The position numbers and the translations under genes were made by a program. DNA of 64,000 bases from Koleobacter methoxysyntrophicus (GTDB taxonomy: Bacteria > Bacillota > Thermosediminibacteria > Koleobacterales > Koleobacteraceae), in contig NZ_CP059066.1 in assembly GCF_017301615.1 (NCBI RefSeq), forward strand, positions 124,001-188,000, written 5' to 3'. The notes under the pieces were generated by a model. It had not been told where the DNA came from. It saw nothing but the letters and a program-made list of their open reading frames with translations, and searched no databases. Below, piece by piece: positions 60,328 to 64,000 of this stretch. Numbering within the stretch: position 1 is the first letter of the stretch; each line of letters starts with the position of its first letter.

Positions 60328-61518
60328 CTATTCATAGCGCAGGGCATCTATGGGATCTAATCTAGCTGCCTTGTTGGCCGGGTAAATCCCGAAAAATATC
60401 CCAACACCTGCGGAAAAAAGAAATGCCAGTACAACCATCTTCCACGAAATAAGGGGCGGCCAATTTGCCATCATTGATACGGCTAATGCCCCTCCCAACC
60501 CTATTATCATACCTATCATTCCGCCGATTAGGGAGATGACTACGGCTTCTATTAAAAACTGTACCAGGATATCCTTCCGCCGGGCACCCAGGGCCTTCCT
60601 TATTCCTATTTCTCTGGTCCTTTCCGTTACGGAAACGAGCATAATATTCATTACCCCTATCCCCCCCACTACAAGGGAGATGGCAGCAATAGAACCTACG
60701 ATCAGGGCTGCAATACCCGTAATCCTGTTCGCCATTTCTATTTCCTTTTCCATGTTGTAGGCCCTGTACTTACCCTGGGTCCTGTGCCTTCTCTCAAGGA
60801 TAGATATTGATTGGTCAATTGCTTCCTGGACCCGGTCCTGACTTGCGGCCTTTCCGTGGAGATTGTCTATCCAGTTATTATTGAATATAGAAAAATAGCT
60901 CCTAAGGGGAAGGTATATCATGGCCCTGCTGTCATCGAAACCAAATGCCGACGGTTCATCCCTTAAAACACCGATAACTATAACGGGAAGGTTATTGAGG
61001 ATTATCCTCTCACCTAGAGGGTTTGAATTCGGAAACAGCTCGTCTGCCAGTGCCTCATTAATAACCCCCACCTGGCGGCGGCCTAAGTCATCGTCCTCAG
61101 TAAAAAATCTGCCCGATTTTAAGGTTAGTTTCTCTATTTGGGTAAAGCTGCTGGTAGTCCCCCTGATATATGCATCTACCACCCTTCCTCCGGCCGATAC
61201 ACCGGCTCTGTCATAGCACATGGGTACTATGAGGCTGACGGCAGGTGCCAGATCTGAAATTACTTTTATGTCCCTCTCCGTAAAATTATCCATCCATGTT
61301 ATGGGTTTATCATGGGAATAGTTGTAATAGATTACAAAACGGTTAGAGCCAAAACGTTCCATTTCACTCTGCAGGGCGCTCCTACCTCCCTGACCGATAG
61401 CAGCTACTGCTATAACGGAGGCAACTCCGATGATTATCCCAAGCATTGTTAAGAATGACCTTAACTTATTGGCCATAATCCCATCCAGCGCAACCCTGAT
61501 GCATTCCAGAAGATTCAT
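60328..61518 (-). CDS. MacB/FtsX-type ABC transporter permease
   Basis: A 396-residue protein: helix 1 in [21 protein letters not shown], in part, a large extracytoplasmic MacB domain (about 45-265), then three helices with the FtsX motif [19 protein letters not shown] near residue 300. It would work with the ATPase and adaptor encoded upstream to export peptides, macrolides or lipids, or as a mechanotransmitter. It overlaps the ATPase gene by four bases. Confidence 0.9.
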   Translation of the reverse strand: MNLLECIRVALDGIMANKLRSFLTMLGIIIGVASVIAVAAIGQGGRSALQSEMERFGSNRFVIYYNYSHDKPITWMDNFTERDIKVISDLAPAVSLIVPMCYDRAGVSAGGRVVDAYIRGTTSSFTQIEKLTLKSGRFFTEDDDLGRRQVGVINEALADELFPNSNPLGERIILNNLPVIVIGVLRDEPSAFGFDDSRAMIYLPLRSYFSIFNNNWIDNLHGKAASQDRVQEAIDQSISILERRHRTQGKYRAYNMEKEIEMANRITGIAALIVGSIAAISLVVGGIGVMNIMLVSVTERTREIGIRKALGARRKDILVQFLIEAVVISLIGGMIGMIIGLGGALAVSMMANWPPLISWKMVVLAFLFSAGVGIFFGIYPANKAARLDPIDALRYE

Positions 61519-62252
61519 CCTGCACCCACCCCCTCACCGGAAAGCTGCTTTAAAATATCGCCGGCCCTGTTTGGTCTTTCAACCCTTTCATCCTTGATAA
61601 GACGGCCGTCTCTGAAATGCAGTATTCTACCGGCATGGCGGGCAATTTCCATCTCATGGGTTACCAAAATGACTGTTACCCCCTCGCTGTTCAGCCGTTG
61701 GAATATATCCATAATTTCCTCTCCCGACCGGGTATCCAGGTTACCTGTGGGCTCATCGGCCAGGAGGATAGAAGGATTGTTCACCAGGGCCCTGGCAATG
61801 GCCACCCTCTGCTTTTGCCCTCCCGACAGTTCATTGGGGCGGTGTTCCAGCCGGTCTCCCAGGCCTACCCGTTCCAGGGCCTGTACTGCCCTTTTCCTTC
61901 TCTCCCTTATGGGAACCCCCGCATAGATCATGGGGACCTCTACATTATTAACGGCTTTGACCCTGGGAAGGAGGTTAAATGTTTGAAACACAAATCCTAC
62001 TTCCCGGTTTCGTATCCTGGCCAGCTGATCATCGCTGAGTTTGGAAACATCCTTCCCTTTCAAAAAATACGCTCCTGAAGTAGGCCTGTCAAGACAGCCC
62101 AGGATATTCATTAAGGTTGATTTTCCGGAACCCGAAGGCCCCATAATAGCCGTAAATTCTCCCTGTTTTATCTCAAGGTTTACCCCCCTTAATGCCGCTA
62201 CTTCAATCTCCCCTGACCTGTATATCTTTTTAATATCCCTAAGGCTTATCAT
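61515..62252 (-). CDS. MacB/LolD-type ABC transporter ATPase
   Basis: A 245-residue ATPase. Walker A is [18 protein letters not shown], signature [15 protein letters not shown], Walker [14 protein letters not shown], and the switch His is in VTHEME. Those sequences place it in the LolD/MacB/Sav1866-like group 7 family (FtsE-like). It overlaps both neighbours and forms a three-gene efflux unit. Confidence 0.93.
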   Translation of the reverse strand: MISLRDIKKIYRSGEIEVAALRGVNLEIKQGEFTAIMGPSGSGKSTLMNILGCLDRPTSGAYFLKGKDVSKLSDDQLARIRNREVGFVFQTFNLLPRVKAVNNVEVPMIYAGVPIRERRKRAVQALERVGLGDRLEHRPNELSGGQKQRVAIARALVNNPSILLADEPTGNLDTRSGEEIMDIFQRLNSEGVTVILVTHEMEIARHAGRILHFRDGRLIKDERVERPNRAGDILKQLSGEGVGAG

Positions 62253-63489
62253 TTACAATCACCTTCTGGCCGGATTTTAAGTTTTCCCCGGGATTTGCAA
62301 CAACTATATCCCCTTCTGATAAACCGTCCACTATTTCAATATATAGGTCATTGCTGATACCCGTACCTACTTCTCTTTCCTCTACTGTACCGTCTTCTCT
62401 AACCAAAAAAACATAGCTTTTACCATCCCTGTTTTTGACACACTCAAGGGGCAGGACCGGTATATCTTTTTTCTCCTTTGTGATAATCTCCATGTTTGCC
62501 GAAAATCCCGGCCTTATTGAGGAATCGGGACTCGTTATTTCTACGATAATTTCTACGGTTGTTCGGCTGCTTTGCCCTATTATGCGTGTAATGGCAGCCG
62601 GAGCAATCTCCTCTAATACACCCAAATATTCCTTATTGCTAAAACCATCTCCCGTGATTTTAACCCGCTGTCCGGGTTTCAGTTTAATTACATCAAATTC
62701 ATTTACCTCCCCCTTAATCTCCAGGGTGTCAATATTACCCAGAGAAAACAGAGGGGTTCCGGGCTGAACCATAGTCCCTTCTTCAACAAGAACATCGAGG
62801 ACTATTCCTTCTATAGATGCCTTTATATATCTCCTTTCCACTTCCATTTCAACTTCTTTTAATTCGGCCAGACACTGCTCTAAAGCTGCCTGCTTGCTTT
62901 TAATCAATTCTTCATAAAAGCCGGTGTCTTCCAGTTTATTGACCTCACTTTGTGCCTTGTTCAACCTGATCTCCTGCATCTTCAAGTTGCTTTCCGATAC
63001 CTCAAGGTCTTTTTTAGAAATAGCACCTTTCTCAAATAGTTCCTTGTTTATTTCATATTCTGATATAACCTGCTCATATTCCAGCTCTGCCTTCTCTAAT
63101 TCTCTCAAGGCATCACCCTTTTTTTCTTCCAGGTCCCTTTTAGCCATCTGAAACTCTGCTTCTGCAGCTTCATATTTGGCTTTTGCAATTTCCAATTTGT
63201 ATTCCAGATTATCACGGTCGATTACGGCTAACAGCTGTCCTTCTTCTACCCTATCTCCTCTCTTTACCAGAATTTGGTCAATAATTCCGGAAGTTCTGGA
63301 AACTATTTCATCTTCTAAAGCGGGTTTAATCCTCCCCGTAGTGAAAACTGTTGTGGTAAGGTCCCTTTTTATCACCTTTGTAGTTTTAACCATTAACCCC
63401 TGGGCCCTGTTTTTATTTATAAGAAAGCCCGCCGTAATGGCTCCGATAACAATTATAATCATAAAGATAATCCGGCCCCTTTTCCTCAC
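62239..63489 (-). CDS. HlyD/MacA-type membrane-fusion adaptor
   Basis: A 416-residue protein with an N-terminal anchor (residues 6-23), a biotinyl-lipoyl hairpin domain split by a coiled coil (about 85-215, rich in Glu/Lys heptads), a beta-barrel and a C-terminal domain. [23 protein letters not shown], in part, is the lipoyl entry. In a Gram-positive cell it links the MacB-type permease to the cell wall side. First gene of the three-gene efflux unit. Confidence 0.9.
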   Translation of the reverse strand: MRKRGRIIFMIIIVIGAITAGFLINKNRAQGLMVKTTKVIKRDLTTTVFTTGRIKPALEDEIVSRTSGIIDQILVKRGDRVEEGQLLAVIDRDNLEYKLEIAKAKYEAAEAEFQMAKRDLEEKKGDALRELEKAELEYEQVISEYEINKELFEKGAISKKDLEVSESNLKMQEIRLNKAQSEVNKLEDTGFYEELIKSKQAALEQCLAELKEVEMEVERRYIKASIEGIVLDVLVEEGTMVQPGTPLFSLGNIDTLEIKGEVNEFDVIKLKPGQRVKITGDGFSNKEYLGVLEEIAPAAITRIIGQSSRTTVEIIVEITSPDSSIRPGFSANMEIITKEKKDIPVLPLECVKNRDGKSYVFLVREDGTVEEREVGTGISNDLYIEIVDGLSEGDIVVANPGENLKSGQKVIVNDKP

Positions 63490-63574
63490 CTTTCATCCCC
63501 CTTTCTGTTCATTTCTTTAACTTCAGGCTCCCAGACTATAATATAACATTCTCAATTTAAAATAAACTATAAAG

Positions 63575-63768
63575 ACTATATACTTTGCTCAGGATACGGC
63601 AAGTCCGGTTGAAGAAATAGCAAATCCCGGAGCGACTGTTAATTTGGCTCGAAGCCATGGATGGCGAAGAGCCAAATTCCAGAGTGAGCGGAGCATGGAG
63701 GCGGAGCGAACGGCAAGCGGAGGGATGCCATTTATAATTCTCTCTGAGCTAAGGGGATAGCCATATAA
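63575..63768 (+). repeat. dispersed 194-base repeat, copy 2
   Basis: Same element as 11374-11567, in the opposite orientation. It keeps the end motifs, the central stem AATTTGGCTC/GAGCCAAATT (perfect here) around GCCATGGATGGC, and the GGAGC-rich 3' half. It lies between the efflux unit and the YlbF-like gene. Confidence 0.8.
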
Positions 63769-63810
63769 ACTATTTATTATCATTTTTGCTTATGAAGATT
63801 GTTCCAAAAA

Positions 63811-63834
63811 GTAAAACGGTGGTTTCCCACCGCC
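63811..63834 (-). terminator. terminator of the YlbF-like gene
   Basis: Minus strand CGGTGG-GAAA-CCACCG followed by TTTTAC. Confidence 0.8.
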
Positions 63835-63847
63835 CTACTTATTCGAA

Positions 63848-64000
63848 TTATTCCGTTAAAGACTCAGTTATTGCCCTGTTAACTTTCTGCATGACTTCGT
63901 TGAAATCTTCCTGGGCCTTTATAAAGTTTTTCAGAGTAATATTCACCTGCATCTGATTATGAATATCCTGAAGTTCTTTAATATCATCACGGCTAACAGG
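63848..64000 (-). CDS. C-terminal part of a YlbF-like protein
   Basis: The last 50 residues, PVSRDDIKELQDIHNQMQ and then NITLKNFIKAQEDFNEVMQK, ending ITESLTE, match the helical end of YlbF/YmcA-family proteins (RNase Y-associated regulators). The 5' part is beyond the window. Confidence 0.65.
   Translation of the reverse strand, partial: PVSRDDIKELQDIHNQMQVNITLKNFIKAQEDFNEVMQKVNRAITESLTE

Noticed and set aside
63589-63783. 64-codon frame in the second repeat copy
   Set aside because: Not conserved in the first copy; the repeat shows structure conservation, not coding.
1-64000. CRISPR arrays
   Set aside because: No series of regularly spaced repeats and no cas-like gene seen.

Overview
The window reads as a chromosomal segment of an anaerobic, probably thermophilic member of the Clostridia (Firmicutes). 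The signs are low-to-middling GC, Gram-positive style ribosome sites, Rex, a T-box, a c-di-GMP-I and a c-di-AMP riboswitch, a CIRCE element, an NADH-linked electron-bifurcating type [FeFe]-hydrogenase, a tungsten-type aldehyde ferredoxin oxidoreductase, a minimal SufBC system, and genes for the thermophile solute di-myo-inositol phosphate. The species cannot be named from sequence alone.

Layout. 1-0.9 kb: transposase debris and a tRNA-Thr. 1-5.7 kb (minus): isochorismatase-like hydrolase, DUF3343, SufB/SufC and a Cd/Zn-type P-ATPase. 5.9-8.0 kb (plus): metal or metalloid module with permease, ArsR regulator, small thioredoxin and Cys-rich ferredoxin. 8.1-13 kb (minus): complete branched-chain-amino-acid type ABC transporter LivKHMGF. 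13.2-15.1 kb: FAD lipoprotein with SLH-like tail. 15.4-16.8 kb: psd-pssA phospholipid pair. 16.8-19.9 kb: accessory island with a c-di-GMP riboswitch, a split sigma factor, a holin-like protein and a BNR-repeat protein. 20.2-24 kb: ferredoxin, HAD hydrolase, Na+ symporter, Rex. 24.1-31.7 kb (minus): hydrogenase operon (NuoE-, NuoF-like and catalytic subunits, a sensory hydrogenase with PAS domain, and a frameshifted SpoIIE phosphatase) under a promoter carrying two Rex operators. 31.9-35.4 kb: permease halves, a decayed HEPN/MNT pair, DUF72 and radical SAM genes. 35.6-42.3 kb (minus): an amino- or imino-acid dehydrogenase operon with its own transporter, regulator and a DapA-family enzyme, divergent from an aldehyde ferredoxin oxidoreductase. 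44.6-48.2 kb (plus): CIRCE-headed PHP phosphatase, then inositol-1-phosphate synthase and the bifunctional IPCT/DIPPS. 48.3-49.7 kb: octopine-dehydrogenase-family gene behind a c-di-AMP riboswitch. 50-55.2 kb: DUF457 hydrolase, DUF6485, hydroxyacid dehydrogenase, a nucleotidyltransferase pair, T-box-glyS. 55.5-58.1 kb: a SEC-C gene cut by an ISL3-family element with intact target duplication. 58.2-63.5 kb: pdxST with a pdxR remnant, thiamine-binding protein, MacAB-like efflux system. The right edge holds a repeat copy and the end of a YlbF-like gene.

How it fits together. Redox balance is the main theme: Rex senses NADH/NAD+ and likely gates the hydrogenase operon; the amino-acid dehydrogenase and the AOR share one palindromic operator at the same offset from each start site. 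Stress is the second theme: a perfect CIRCE sits at a promoter leading into the di-myo-inositol-phosphate genes, and a c-di-AMP switch controls the convergent neighbour. Signalling is the third: c-di-GMP appears to gate a split sigma factor whose probable target promoter occurs twice in the island. Several genes are freshly broken (SpoIIE phosphatase, HEPN, SEC-C, PdxR).
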